DNA of 64,000 nucleotides from Halopseudomonas sp002296055 (GCF_050876985.1 NZ_JBPAPP010000001.1); one strand, 5' to 3'; positions 1 through 8,522 are shown, counted from the first letter of the stretch. Notes: generated by a model from the sequence alone, not told the origin. Numbers and translations are program-made.

Positions 1-355
1 TGACAACCGCATCAAAGTTGATTGCCATCAGCCAGTCGAAGTTCTCCACGCTGACCTGGTCGAAGGTGCCGCCCAAGGCAACCCCCGCGTTGTTGATCAG
101 CAGGTCTACCTGGCCATGCTCGGCCAGCACTACGTCAGGCAAGGCGGCAACGGCGGCGCGGTCGGCGACGTCCAGCGGGTGCTCACTGACCCGTACACCC
201 AACGCGCGCGCCTGTGCGGCGGTTTCCGCCAGAGCGACAGGATTCAGGTCAGCCAGTGCGAGATGACAGCCGCTACGGGCCAGGGCGTCAGCCAGGGCGC
301 GGCCAATGCCGCTGCCCGCGCCGGTCAGCACGGCTACACAGTTTTTGGTTTGCAT
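1..355 (-). CDS. short-chain dehydrogenase/reductase (SDR), partial
   Basis: The first 118 codons of an SDR lie here; the 3' part, with the catalytic Tyr-x3-Lys, is beyond the window edge. The N-terminus carries the nucleotide-binding TGAGSGIG motif (residues 11-18) and the structural NNAG motif (residues 88-91), both diagnostic of classical SDRs using NAD(P)H. The ATG at 355 has an AAGGA ribosome site 12 bases upstream. It starts 17 bases after the monooxygenase stop codon on the same strand, so the two are probably one operon in which the SDR makes or consumes the ketone that the monooxygenase oxidises. Substrate is unknown. Confidence 0.85.
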   Translation of the reverse strand, partial: MQTKNCVAVLTGAGSGIGRALADALARSGCHLALADLNPVALAETAAQARALGVRVSEHPLDVADRAAVAALPDVVLAEHGQVDLLINNAGVALGGTFDQVSVENFDWLMAINFDAVV

Positions 356-372
356 GCGTGAAATTATCCTTG

Positions 373-1848
373 TTATTGAAATTGCATGACGCCGTCGTCG
401 ATACGACCGTATTGAATGATGAACTTGTCTTTCAGGTAATTTTGATGGACCTGCCAGGGTGCGCGATCTCCCTGCTTGGGCAGCATGCCAGCGCCGCGCT
501 GCACGTAGCCAGAACTGAAGTCGAGGAAAGGTTGCTCCTGCACCGAGGCATCGCGCCGTACTACTGCAATACGGTAGTCATTACGATCCATGTAGCGCAG
601 CAGCCGGCAGGTGTAGTTGGCAGTTAACTCCGCTTTCAGCGTCCATGAGGCGTTGGTGTAGCCAAAGGTCACCAGCATGTTGGGCACGTCGCTGAGCATC
701 ATGCCCTTGTAGGACATGCGCTCGCCAAAGGCCATGGGGTGGCCGTCTACGGTCACGCTGACGTCGCCCATGGCATTCAGTTTCAATCCGGTGGCAGTGA
801 CAATAATGTCTGCGGCCAACTCCTCACCACTGCTCAGACGGATGCCGTTTTCGGTGAAACTGTCGATGGTATCGGTGACGACACTGGCCCGCCCGGCGCG
901 CACGGCGTGGAAAAGGTCGCCATCGGGCACGGCGCACAGGCGCTGGTCCCAAGGCTTGTAGCTGGGGGTAAAGTGCTTCATGTCGACGTTGTTGCCGATC
1001 TGCGTCTTGACCATGTGCAACACGCGCTCTTTGAACTGCTCTGGGCGGTTTCTCGCCACCCGGTAGAAAAAGGAGGTCAGCAGTACGTTTTTCCAGCGGG
1101 TCAGCCCGTGCGCGGCCGGCAGCGGTAACCACTTCTGCAGGGAGCGGGCCAGGCCATCGCGCAGCGGCCTTGCTACCACATAGCTAGGCGAGCGCTGCAA
1201 CATGGTCACGTGCGCGGCCTGCTCGGTCATGGCCGGTACCAGGGTCACGGCGGTTGCGCCGCTACCGATGACCACCACGCGCTTGCCGCGGTAATCCAGG
1301 TCTTCTGGCCAGAATTGCGGGTGTACGATCTGGCCGCCAAAGCGTTCCTCATTGGGGAAGCGCGGGCGGTAGCCCTCGTCATAGCTGTAGTAACCAGAGC
1401 AGGAAAGTAGAAACCGTGCCTCGTAGGTTTCTTCAACCTCTGCGCCATCGGCGTCAGTAGCTATTGCCTGCACTGTCCAGCGCGCCTTGTCACTGGACCA
1501 GCTGGCGGAAACCACCTTGCGTTGGAAGCGGATGTTATGAACCGCGCCGGATTCCTCGGCCATCTCTTCGATGTACTTCTTGATATCTGGTCCGTCGGCG
1601 ATGGCTTTGGCGTTGGCCCAGGGCTTGAAGCTATAGCTGAGGGTATACATGTCCGAGTCGGAGCGGATGCCGGGGTAGCGGAACAGATCCCAGGTGCCGC
1701 CGATGGCCTGACGGCGTTCGAGAATCAGGTAGCGCTTGTCCGGGCACTGGCTGCTGAGTTGGTGTGCTGCGCCAATTCCTGAGAGACCGGCACCGATGAT
1801 CAGGACATCGAGCGGTACGGGTTCAAATGCTTGTTGTTGTTTTTGCAT
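373..1848 (-). CDS. flavin-containing Baeyer-Villiger monooxygenase
   Basis: A 491-residue class B flavoprotein monooxygenase, expected to insert oxygen next to a carbonyl (ketone to ester or lactone) using FAD and NADPH. Visible motifs: FAD Rossmann GAGLSG (residues 19-24), the Baeyer-Villiger fingerprint FGGQIVHPQFWP (170-181), and the NADPH Rossmann GSGATA (195-200). The start is backed by AAGGGAAG four bases before the ATG. It is co-directional with the SDR downstream and divergent from a TetR gene, a common layout for inducible ketone, steroid or alkane-derived substrate breakdown. Family call is strong; substrate is inference only. Confidence 0.92.
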   Translation of the reverse strand: MQKQQQAFEPVPLDVLIIGAGLSGIGAAHQLSSQCPDKRYLILERRQAIGGTWDLFRYPGIRSDSDMYTLSYSFKPWANAKAIADGPDIKKYIEEMAEESGAVHNIRFQRKVVSASWSSDKARWTVQAIATDADGAEVEETYEARFLLSCSGYYSYDEGYRPRFPNEERFGGQIVHPQFWPEDLDYRGKRVVVIGSGATAVTLVPAMTEQAAHVTMLQRSPSYVVARPLRDGLARSLQKWLPLPAAHGLTRWKNVLLTSFFYRVARNRPEQFKERVLHMVKTQIGNNVDMKHFTPSYKPWDQRLCAVPDGDLFHAVRAGRASVVTDTIDSFTENGIRLSSGEELAADIIVTATGLKLNAMGDVSVTVDGHPMAFGERMSYKGMMLSDVPNMLVTFGYTNASWTLKAELTANYTCRLLRYMDRNDYRIAVVRRDASVQEQPFLDFSSGYVQRGAGMLPKQGDRAPWQVHQNYLKDKFIIQYGRIDDGVMQFQ

Positions 1849-1874
1849 GGTGCTTCCCTTGGTGTGGGTACTGG

Positions 1875-1892
1875 TGACAATCTAGATTGTCA
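1875..1892. promoter_or_regulatory. 18-bp perfect palindrome, probable TetR operator
   Basis: TGACAATCTAGATTGTCA is its own reverse complement over all 18 bases. It lies in the 82-bp gap between the monooxygenase gene and the divergent TetR gene and covers the predicted -10 box of the monooxygenase. Length, symmetry and place fit the operator of the adjacent TetR protein, which would control both genes. Confidence 0.75.
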
Positions 1893-1907
1893 TATACCCT
1901 TTGGCAA
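1879..1907 (-). promoter_or_regulatory. predicted sigma70 promoter of the monooxygenase operon
   Basis: Reading leftward, TTGCCA (complement of 1902-1907) is followed after 17 bases by TAGATT (complement of 1879-1884). This is a good sigma70 match 30-60 bases upstream of the monooxygenase start. The -10 element lies inside the 18-bp palindrome at 1875-1892, so a bound repressor would block it. Confidence 0.55.
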
Positions 1908-1930
1908 TTCCTATTGTCCGAATTCATTGC

Positions 1931-2539
1931 ATGAATACAGCTCCCTCAGTCAAACGGCGTTATCGCGGCTCATCTACCGAAGAGCGTCGCGCCCTGCGCC
2001 GCCAGCAGCTTATCGACGCAGCAACGCGCATTTATGGTGAACATGGTTACCGGCATTCCGGCGTTAAACAGGTCTGCGACGCTGCCGGCCTGACACAGCG
2101 TTATTTTTACGAGTCGTTCAGTCACAGCGATGAGCTGCTGATTGCCTGCTATGAACAGGCAGCGCGCAAGGTGCGTGAGGTCAATATGGCCGCCGCCGAG
2201 TCCGCTGGCAGCGACATGCTGGCGCGCAGTCGGGCCATGTTGCACGCTTACTTCAGTTACTTGCGGGATAACCCGCGCGAAGCCCGCTTGCTGTTTGTCG
2301 ACATTCGCGGCATCAGCCCCGCAGTCGACGAGGCAATTGATCAGGCACTGAAGGCCAGTAGTGAAGATATGACTCGCGCGCTGGCGCAGCCTGGAGAGCA
2401 TTTTGACGAAATGCTCCAGGCCGGCATTCTCGGCGGGGTGATTCATATCGCGCTCTACTGGATGGCCAGCGGCTATGCCCAGTCGGTCGAGCAGGTGACC
2501 GAAACTGCACTCAAATTGGGTGCGTCACTGCTGAACTGA
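1931..2539 (+). CDS. TetR-family transcriptional regulator (probable repressor of the monooxygenase operon)
   Basis: A 202-residue TetR protein. The N-terminal helix-turn-helix is clear, with the typical run from GEHGYRHSGVKQVCDAAGL to TQRYFYESF; the rest is a helical ligand-binding and dimer domain of unknown ligand. I chose the first ATG at 1931; an in-frame TTG at 1901 would add ten residues. No strong ribosome site is seen. It is divergent from the Baeyer-Villiger monooxygenase and shares the 1875-1892 palindrome with it. Its 3' end overlaps the convergent transporter gene by 15 bases. Confidence 0.88.
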   Translation: MNTAPSVKRRYRGSSTEERRALRRQQLIDAATRIYGEHGYRHSGVKQVCDAAGLTQRYFYESFSHSDELLIACYEQAARKVREVNMAAAESAGSDMLARSRAMLHAYFSYLRDNPREARLLFVDIRGISPAVDEAIDQALKASSEDMTRALAQPGEHFDEMLQAGILGGVIHIALYWMASGYAQSVEQVTETALKLGASLLN

Positions 2540-3421
2540 GTGTGCAGAGCGCAGAGTGCGCCGCTCGCGAGCCAGCCAGACGCCGCTCAGGCTAAGCGCA
2601 AAGCCAAGCAGGGCGGGCAGGGTGATGGGTTGTCCGAACATCAACCAGGCCCACAATGCTGTGACCGGTGGCGTCAGGTATATCAGGCTCGATACCCGGG
2701 TTACCGATGTATTGGCCAGCACCGTCCAGTACAAGCCGTAAGCGGCCAGGGTAGACAGCAGTACAAACCAGCTCACGGCGTACCAGAATGTGGCACTCAG
2801 CTGCGGTTGAAGGCCACCGGTTGCCGCGGCCAGCGGCATAAACAGCAGCATTGACACTGCACTCTGAATGGCTAGCGCCGGTTTGACTGCAACTGACTGA
2901 TGCGCGGCCTTGGATACCAGCGTGGCAGCAACGATACAGACCATGCTAGCCAGCGCCAAAGCGTACCCCGCCGCTGGAGCAGCGCTGCTGTCACCTGTCA
3001 CGGTTACACCCACCCCCACGAAACCGACCACCAACCCTGTCCATTGTTTTGATGTGACGGTTTCGCCCAGCACCAGTCCGGCCAGGGCGGCGGTAGCCAG
3101 TGGTTGCAGGGCGGCAATCAACGCAGCGGTGCCAGCGGGCACGCCAAGGTCGATCGCCGCAATCATGGTGGCTAGATAGCCAAACATGGCAAGCCCACCG
3201 ATCAGCGCCTGACTGATCCACTGTTTCAGCGAAAGCGTCTTAAGCTGGCTGCCGGAGGCGGGTAGAAGCAGGGCGGTGGTCAGCACAAAACGCCAGAACA
3301 GCACCGTGAAAATGACGCCGGTTTCTGCTGCCAGGGCGCCGCCAATAAAACCAGAACTCCAAGCCAGAACGAGGCCAGCTTCGGCTGCCATGAATCCGCT
3401 CTGAGGCGATGTCAGTCGCAT
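2525..3421 (-). CDS. DMT-superfamily transporter with two EamA domains
   Basis: A 298-residue inner-membrane protein with about ten hydrophobic segments arranged as two EamA repeats. EamA/DMT proteins export small metabolites, often amino acids or drugs, by proton antiport; the substrate here cannot be told. The start is supported by GGAG six bases before the ATG. It is divergent from the TetR gene at 3479, with two operator-like repeats in between, so expression is probably induced by a ligand of that regulator. Confidence 0.88.
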   Translation of the reverse strand: MRLTSPQSGFMAAEAGLVLAWSSGFIGGALAAETGVIFTVLFWRFVLTTALLLPASGSQLKTLSLKQWISQALIGGLAMFGYLATMIAAIDLGVPAGTAALIAALQPLATAALAGLVLGETVTSKQWTGLVVGFVGVGVTVTGDSSAAPAAGYALALASMVCIVAATLVSKAAHQSVAVKPALAIQSAVSMLLFMPLAAATGGLQPQLSATFWYAVSWFVLLSTLAAYGLYWTVLANTSVTRVSSLIYLTPPVTALWAWLMFGQPITLPALLGFALSLSGVWLARERRTLRSAHSVQQ

Positions 3422-3434
3422 GTTTACTCCAGGG

Positions 3435-3476
3435 TAAAGTGATCGTTCTACTTGGCAGGGTAGAAAGATCGTTCTA
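3435..3476. promoter_or_regulatory. two tandem 16-bp operator-like sites between transporter and TetR gene
   Basis: Site 1 TAAAGTGATCGTTCTA (3435-3450) and site 2 TAGAAAGATCGTTCTA (3461-3476) are both variants of the palindrome TAGAACGATCGTTCTA, set 26 bp apart. Site 2 ends two bases before the start codon of the TetR gene and must overlap its ribosome site or leader. The pair fits binding of two TetR dimers controlling both divergent genes. Confidence 0.7.
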
Positions 3477-3478
3477 CC

Positions 3479-4024
3479 ATGTCAAACATGAACGATACTC
3501 AACGACAGATTGCTGCAGCCCTGGAGTGCGCCTTTGCACAAAATGGATTCGCCGAGATTGGCGTAGACGGTCTGCGCGCCGCCTCGGGCGTGAGTCTGAG
3601 AACGCTCTACAAGTACTTCCCCTCGCGCGAGGAAATGGTGCTGGCCGCGTTGCAGCACCGCCATGCTCGCTATCTGAGCTGGTTGTTTGACAGCCTGCCG
3701 GAGCATGAGGCGCCTGCGTGGTTGCTTGATGAAGTGCTCGAGCGGACTGGCCGCTGGATGGCCGAGAATACTGCCTGCGGGTGTCTGTTTCTTGCTGCTG
3801 TGGCTGCGCATCCGGGTAGCGAGGCGTTGCACGCCATGCTCACACGGCACAAGTGCGAATTGGCCCAGCACCTGGCAGCAGTCACGGGCTGGTCTACCAA
3901 GGCCAATGAGCTGTTGCTGCTGCACGAGTCGGTTACCCAGACGTGGCCAGTGCTGGGTGAGGGCGCCGTTGTGAGTGCCAAGCGCCTGGCGGCGTTGCTG
4001 GCTGCAGCGGAAACCGAGACATAA
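3479..4024 (+). CDS. TetR/AcrR-family transcriptional regulator
   Basis: A 181-residue TetR regulator. The helix-turn-helix spans roughly residues 10-50 and includes GFAEIGVDGLRAASGVSLRT followed by LYKYFPSREEM, typical of the family. The ATG at 3479 directly follows an operator-like palindrome and has no recognisable Shine-Dalgarno; the ATG at 3488 is an alternative start. Divergent from the DMT exporter, which it probably represses along with itself. Ligand unknown. Confidence 0.88.
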   Translation: MSNMNDTQRQIAAALECAFAQNGFAEIGVDGLRAASGVSLRTLYKYFPSREEMVLAALQHRHARYLSWLFDSLPEHEAPAWLLDEVLERTGRWMAENTACGCLFLAAVAAHPGSEALHAMLTRHKCELAQHLAAVTGWSTKANELLLLHESVTQTWPVLGEGAVVSAKRLAALLAAAETET

Positions 4025-4031
4025 AGGCATA

Positions 4032-4058
4032 AAAAACCCCGCACGAGGCGGGGTTTTT
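4032..4058. terminator. bidirectional rho-independent terminator
   Basis: A perfect 11-bp stem (AAAAACCCCGC with GCGGGGTTTTT) and five-base loop ACGAG lie between the convergent TetR and acnB genes. The A and T runs at the two ends let it work on both strands. Confidence 0.92.
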
Positions 4059-4073
4059 CTTACGCGTCAGCTA

Positions 4074-6668
4074 TCAGAGCTGCTCGACCGGGATGGACGC
4101 AGCGGCTTTCTGGTAGGACTCGATTTCGTTGAAGTTCATGTAGCGATAGACATCGCTGGCCATGCTGTCCAGGTCGGCAGCGTAGCCCATGTACTCTTCA
4201 ACGGTCGGCAGGCGGCCCAGGATGGACGCAACCGATGCCAGCTCGGCGGAAGCCAGGAACACGTCAGCGCCATCACCCAGACGGTTCGGGAAGTTCCGTG
4301 TGGAGGTGGAGACAACGGTGGACTTGGCAGCAACACGTGCCTGGTTACCCATGCACAGCGAGCAGCCCGGCATTTCCATGCGCGCGCCAGCCTTGCCATA
4401 GATGCCGTAGTAGCCTTCCTCGGTCAGCTGGTACTGATCCATCTTGGTCGGCGGAGCCAGCCACAGACGAGTCGGGATGGAGCCCTTGTTCTTCTCCAGC
4501 AGCTTACCAGCCGCGCGGAAGTGACCGATGTTGGTCATGCAGGAGCCGATGAAGACTTCGTCGATCTTCTCGCCTTGTACGGTGGACAGCAGACGGGCAT
4601 CGTCCGGATCGTTCGGGGCGCACAGTACCGGCTCCTTGACGTCGGCCAGATCGATCTCGATCACGGCGGCGTACTCGGCGTCGGCGTCGGCCTGCATCAG
4701 GTTCGGGTTGGCCAGCCACTCTTCCATCGCCTTGGCGCGGCGCTCCAGCGTGCGCGGGTCCTGATAGCCGTTGGCAATCATCCAGCGCAGCAGGACGATG
4801 TTGGACTTCAGGTACTCGGCAACCGACTCTTCGCTCAGCTTGATGCTGCAGCCAGCGGCGGAGCGCTCGGCGGAGGCATCGGACAGCTCGAACGCTTGCT
4901 CGGCAGTCAGGTGGTCCAGACCTTCGATCTCGAGAATGCGGCCGGAGAAGATGTTCTTCTTGCCTTTCTTCTCGACAGTCAGCAGGCCTTGCTGAATGGC
5001 GTAGTAGGGGATGGCATGGACCAGGTCACGCAGGGTGATACCGGGCTGCATCTTGCCTTTGAAGCGGACCAGAACGGATTCCGGCATATCCAGCGGCATA
5101 ACGCCGGTGGCCGCAGCGAAGGCAACCAGGCCAGAACCGGCCGGGAAGGAGATGCCCATCGGGAAACGGGTGTGAGAGTCACCACCGGTACCAACGGTAT
5201 CAGGCAGCAGCATACGGTTCAGCCAGCTGTGGATGATGCCGTCACCCGGACGCAGCGCAACACCACCACGGTTGTGGATGAAGTCGGGCAGGGTGTGGTG
5301 AGTGGTCACGTCGATCGGCTTCGGATAGGCCGCCGTGTGACAGAAGGACTGCATCACCAGGTCAGCGGAGAAGCCCAGGCACGCCAGGTCTTTCAGCTCG
5401 TCGCGGGTCATCGGACCAGTGGTGTCCTGGGAGCCCACGGTGGTCATCTTCGGCTCGCAGTAGGTGCCGGGGCGGATACCTTCAACGCCACAGGCCTTAC
5501 CAACCATCTTCTGGGCCAGGGTGTAACCCTTGCCAGTGTCAGCCGGTTGCTCGGGCTTGCGGAACAGGTCGGACGCGCCCAGACCCAGTTCAGCGCGGGC
5601 CTTCTCGGTCAGGCCACGGCCGATGATCAGCGGGATACGGCCGCCAGCGCGTACTTCGTCCAGCAGCACCTGAGTCTTCAGCTCAAAGGTGGTGATGACC
5701 TCGTCAGTACCGTGCTTGCAGACTTTGCCTTCGTATGGGTACACGTCGATGACGTCGCCCATGTTCAGATCGGTGCAGTCGAATTCGATTGGCAGGGCGC
5801 CAGCGTCTTCCATGGTGTTGTAGAAGATCGGAGCGATCTTGGTGCCGAAGCAGAAGCCGCCGCCGCGCTTGTTCGGGACGTAAGGAATGTCGTCACCGAA
5901 GAACCACAGTACGGAGTTGGTGGCAGACTTACGGGAAGAGCCAGTACCAACAACGTCACCCACGTAAGCAACCGGGAAGCCTTGGCTGTTTACTTGTTCA
6001 ATTTGCTTGAGCGGGCCAACGGCACCCGGCTCAACCGGCTCGATGCCGTCGCGGGCCATTTTCAGCATGGCCAGGGCGTGCAGCGGGATGTCCGGGCGGG
6101 ACCAGGCGTCAGGCGCCGGAGACAGGTCGTCAGTGTTGGTTTCGCCAGGGACTTTGAAGACGGTCAGGCTCAGCTTTTCAGCCACAGCAGGCTTCTTGAC
6201 GAACCACTCACCATCAGCCCAGGACTGCAGGACTGCTTTGGCGTTGGCATTACCGGCCTTGGCTTTTTCCGCGACGTCGTGGAAGGCATCGAACATCAGC
6301 AGGGTATGCTTCAGTTGCTCGGCGGCGATAGTGGACAGTGCCGCGTCGTCCAGCAGCTCAACCAGCGTGGCGATGTTGTAGCCGCCCTGCATGGTGCCGA
6401 GCAGCTCGACAGCGCGCTCTTTGTTCAGCAGCGGGGAAGTGGCTTCGCCCTTGGCGATGGCGGAGAGAAAGCCGGCCTTGACGTAGGCGGCTTCGTCTAC
6501 CCCCGGGGGGATGCGGTTGGTCAGCAGATCAAGCAGAAACTCTTCTTCACCAGCCGGCGGGTTTTTCAGCAGGTCTACCAGACCAGCGGTTTGTTCGGCG
6601 TTCAGCGGCTGGGGCACGATGCCCTGAGCGGCGCGCTCTTCAACGTGTTTGCGATAGGCTTCAAGCAC
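4074..6668 (-). CDS. acnB: bifunctional aconitate hydratase B / 2-methylisocitrate dehydratase
   Basis: Aconitase B interconverts citrate and isocitrate in the TCA cycle and can hydrate 2-methylaconitate in propionate use; cytosolic, with a [4Fe-4S] cluster. The three cluster cysteines are present: C710 in GSCMTN, and C769 and C772 in GCSLCMGN. I set the start at the GTG at 6668, giving 864 residues beginning MLEAYRKHVEERAAQG, because GAGGG sits eight bases upstream and because the cysteine numbers then equal those of E. coli AcnB. An upstream in-frame ATG at 6683 is less likely. Single gene, ending at the shared terminator. Confidence 0.97.
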   Translation of the reverse strand: MLEAYRKHVEERAAQGIVPQPLNAEQTAGLVDLLKNPPAGEEEFLLDLLTNRIPPGVDEAAYVKAGFLSAIAKGEATSPLLNKERAVELLGTMQGGYNIATLVELLDDAALSTIAAEQLKHTLLMFDAFHDVAEKAKAGNANAKAVLQSWADGEWFVKKPAVAEKLSLTVFKVPGETNTDDLSPAPDAWSRPDIPLHALAMLKMARDGIEPVEPGAVGPLKQIEQVNSQGFPVAYVGDVVGTGSSRKSATNSVLWFFGDDIPYVPNKRGGGFCFGTKIAPIFYNTMEDAGALPIEFDCTDLNMGDVIDVYPYEGKVCKHGTDEVITTFELKTQVLLDEVRAGGRIPLIIGRGLTEKARAELGLGASDLFRKPEQPADTGKGYTLAQKMVGKACGVEGIRPGTYCEPKMTTVGSQDTTGPMTRDELKDLACLGFSADLVMQSFCHTAAYPKPIDVTTHHTLPDFIHNRGGVALRPGDGIIHSWLNRMLLPDTVGTGGDSHTRFPMGISFPAGSGLVAFAAATGVMPLDMPESVLVRFKGKMQPGITLRDLVHAIPYYAIQQGLLTVEKKGKKNIFSGRILEIEGLDHLTAEQAFELSDASAERSAAGCSIKLSEESVAEYLKSNIVLLRWMIANGYQDPRTLERRAKAMEEWLANPNLMQADADAEYAAVIEIDLADVKEPVLCAPNDPDDARLLSTVQGEKIDEVFIGSCMTNIGHFRAAGKLLEKNKGSIPTRLWLAPPTKMDQYQLTEEGYYGIYGKAGARMEMPGCSLCMGNQARVAAKSTVVSTSTRNFPNRLGDGADVFLASAELASVASILGRLPTVEEYMGYAADLDSMASDVYRYMNFNEIESYQKAAASIPVEQL

Positions 6669-7030
6669 AGTTATTACCCTCATCAGTCTGTTCCGCTTGG
6701 GGCGGAACGGTAATCCTCTCGGACTCCGGGAAGCACTGAATAATCATCTTGGATAAGGGAGCTATTCAGTGCTTCCCTGGCGTGCCGGCAATAAGACTGT
6801 GTGCAAGCGCTGACCCGTTCTGGTGGGGGGGCAACCTGGGTAACTGGGTTGGCAGATACGTGACGGGTTGCGGGCGAACGCCTGAAGCACAGCCCTAACG
6901 GCGGGCTGATTCTACAGGATGCCGAGGGTAAAGTTAAGCTGTATCCCCGGTGAGGCAGATGTGCGTTGGTCGTCTTGGGATCAGGCGGCGACTGGTCTAT
7001 CATGCTGCATTTGCTGTCGAGCACTGCCGC
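6669..7030. other. intergenic region between acnB and DUF1289 gene
   Basis: This 362-base divergent spacer must hold the promoters of acnB and of the DUF1289 gene. The one striking object is the hairpin element at 6728-6777. A 113-codon open frame on the minus strand has no ribosome site or family resemblance and I do not call it. Confidence 0.6.
6728..6777. repeat. 50-bp element with perfect 15-bp inverted ends
   Basis: GGGAAGCACTGAATA (6728-6742) and its exact reverse complement (6763-6777) flank a 20-base centre. It lies 60 bases upstream of the acnB start. There is no T-run on either side, so it is not a classical terminator. The arms look like the tips of an insertion sequence, which would make this a solo head-to-head miniature element; no target duplication is obvious. 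It could also act as a hairpin in the acnB leader or as a protein site. Confidence 0.6.
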
Positions 7031-7477
7031 ATGTCCTCCGATTCAGACCCCTACACCAGTAAAACTCCCTGCATCGGGCTGTGCTCCACCGTCTTTGGTG
7101 ACCTTGTCTGTCGCGGCTGCAAACGTTTCAGCCATGAAATCATCGACTGGAACCGCTATGAGCCAAACCAGCGCGCCGCGGTATGGAATCGCCTGGAACA
7201 GCTGCTTGAGCAATTGCTCTGGAGTCGCTTTGAGCTGGTGTCGGTCTGGGCGCTGGAAGAGCAGCTCAAGCGCCTGAAGGTACCCACCGACCCTCGCATG
7301 CCCGTGTGTATCAAGGTCTGGCGCCTGCTGCCGCGCCTGCCTGAGGGCGGCCTTGATGCTGCTGGCCTGCGTCTGCAACCTCTTTGGCACGGCTCAAGCC
7401 TGAAGCAGGTTCGCGATAATCTGGATCAGGCCTTCTTTGAGCTATCCAAAGCCTATTACGACCGCCGGGTGCCCTGA
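7031..7477 (+). CDS. DUF1289 domain-containing protein
   Basis: A 148-residue protein with the DUF1289 cysteine pattern near its N-terminus: C14, C18, C27 and C30 in PCIGLCSTVFGDLVCRGCKR. These four cysteines suggest metal or iron-sulfur binding, but the biochemical role of the family is not established. The ATG at 7031 is chosen because the domain begins directly after it; no clear ribosome site is present. The same neighbour order (acnB, this gene, universal stress gene) is found in P. aeruginosa. Confidence 0.82.
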   Translation: MSSDSDPYTSKTPCIGLCSTVFGDLVCRGCKRFSHEIIDWNRYEPNQRAAVWNRLEQLLEQLLWSRFELVSVWALEEQLKRLKVPTDPRMPVCIKVWRLLPRLPEGGLDAAGLRLQPLWHGSSLKQVRDNLDQAFFELSKAYYDRRVP

Positions 7478-7503
7478 GCGCAGGGCGCCCGGCGGCGCGT
7501 CAG

Positions 7504-8364
7504 CTATTTCTCCAGCAGCGCTTCAAGATGCGCAAGCGTGTCCTCCGGCTTGAGTACCAGGATGTCGCTGTTAACCTGATCCAGCACGACCTCGGCGGTG
7601 TTGCCGATCAGAGCGCCGGCGATGCCCTTGCGGCCCACGGTGCCAATAATGGTCACGCTGGCCCCAATGCGATTGGCAATCTGCGGAACCAACGTGTCCG
7701 CCGGACCTTCATCGATATGCAGGTGCTGAGCATCAATGTCGTACAGCTTGGCGTACGGCTCTGCCCGGGTGCGGTACTCGGCGGCAATGCTGTCCTTGAG
7801 CTGAAACGCGGGATCGGCTGCCGACAGCATGGGGGCCGGGTGGGCGGAGACCAGGTGCAGGTCGCCATCGATCATTTCGACGATGTCAGCGGCGTGGCTG
7901 ACGATAGTGTCGTGCAGTACGTGATGCTGATCATCGTGATTGCCGACATCCACTGCGGCCAGCACTGACCCTTTGATCCAGCTGTCGCTGTTCTTCACCA
8001 TCAGGACGGGGGCGGGACAGTAGCGCAGCAGCTTCCAGTCATCTGGCGTCAGCAGAGCCTTGCGCAGCGGGTTGTCCGGGCGGTGTTGCTTAACCACCAG
8101 GTCACACCCTTCGCGGGCCACGGCGCGGCAGATGGTGTCGGTTGAATTGTGGTGCCAGTCTTGGGTCACGCTGCAGCGAATGCCCTTGGCGTCCTGCTCA
8201 ACCCGCAGGCGAGCCAGCAGATCGCTGTAGTCTTCGCGGTTTTCACACACCAGCAGGTGCAGTTCGCATTCGATAAAGCCCGCGATGAGGCTGGCGCGGT
8301 TCAGCGCAACCTGCTCCTCCTGGCTGGGGTCGATAACAACTAGAATGCGTTTCACGGCTTGCAT
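7504..8364 (-). CDS. universal stress protein with tandem Usp domains (UspE-like)
   Basis: A 286-residue cytosolic protein made of two Usp domains, about residues 1-140 and 145-286. The second domain keeps an ATP-binding type glycine motif (GTVGRKGIAGALIGNT near the C-terminus); the first is degenerate, as in UspE. UspE-type proteins aid survival in stasis, oxygen limitation and other stress, though the exact activity is unclear. GGGAG six bases before the ATG supports the start. Convergent with the DUF1289 gene and divergent from miaE. Confidence 0.9.
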   Translation of the reverse strand: MQAVKRILVVIDPSQEEQVALNRASLIAGFIECELHLLVCENREDYSDLLARLRVEQDAKGIRCSVTQDWHHNSTDTICRAVAREGCDLVVKQHRPDNPLRKALLTPDDWKLLRYCPAPVLMVKNSDSWIKGSVLAAVDVGNHDDQHHVLHDTIVSHAADIVEMIDGDLHLVSAHPAPMLSAADPAFQLKDSIAAEYRTRAEPYAKLYDIDAQHLHIDEGPADTLVPQIANRIGASVTIIGTVGRKGIAGALIGNTAEVVLDQVNSDILVLKPEDTLAHLEALLEK

Positions 8365-8522
8365 GGCTTTCTCCCTGTTCTGCAGAAGGCAATCTTGCCC
8401 GTTAACTTCAATGTAGTTGCTTTTTATTCGGTTTGTGTTGATCCAGGTCTATTCGAGCTGTGGATGAAGGGCTCAGCAGGTATACTCTTGCCCGTTGTTG
8501 TAATCACCTGTGAAAAGACCCA

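Noticed and set aside
3975..6713. A 912-codon open frame on the plus strand opposite acnB
   Set aside because: It mirrors acnB on the other strand. Long antisense frames are expected from the strong GC3 bias of acnB, and the translation has no family resemblance.
6683..7024. A 113-codon frame on the minus strand upstream of acnB
   Set aside because: It runs through the hairpin element, has no ribosome site and shows no recognisable protein pattern.
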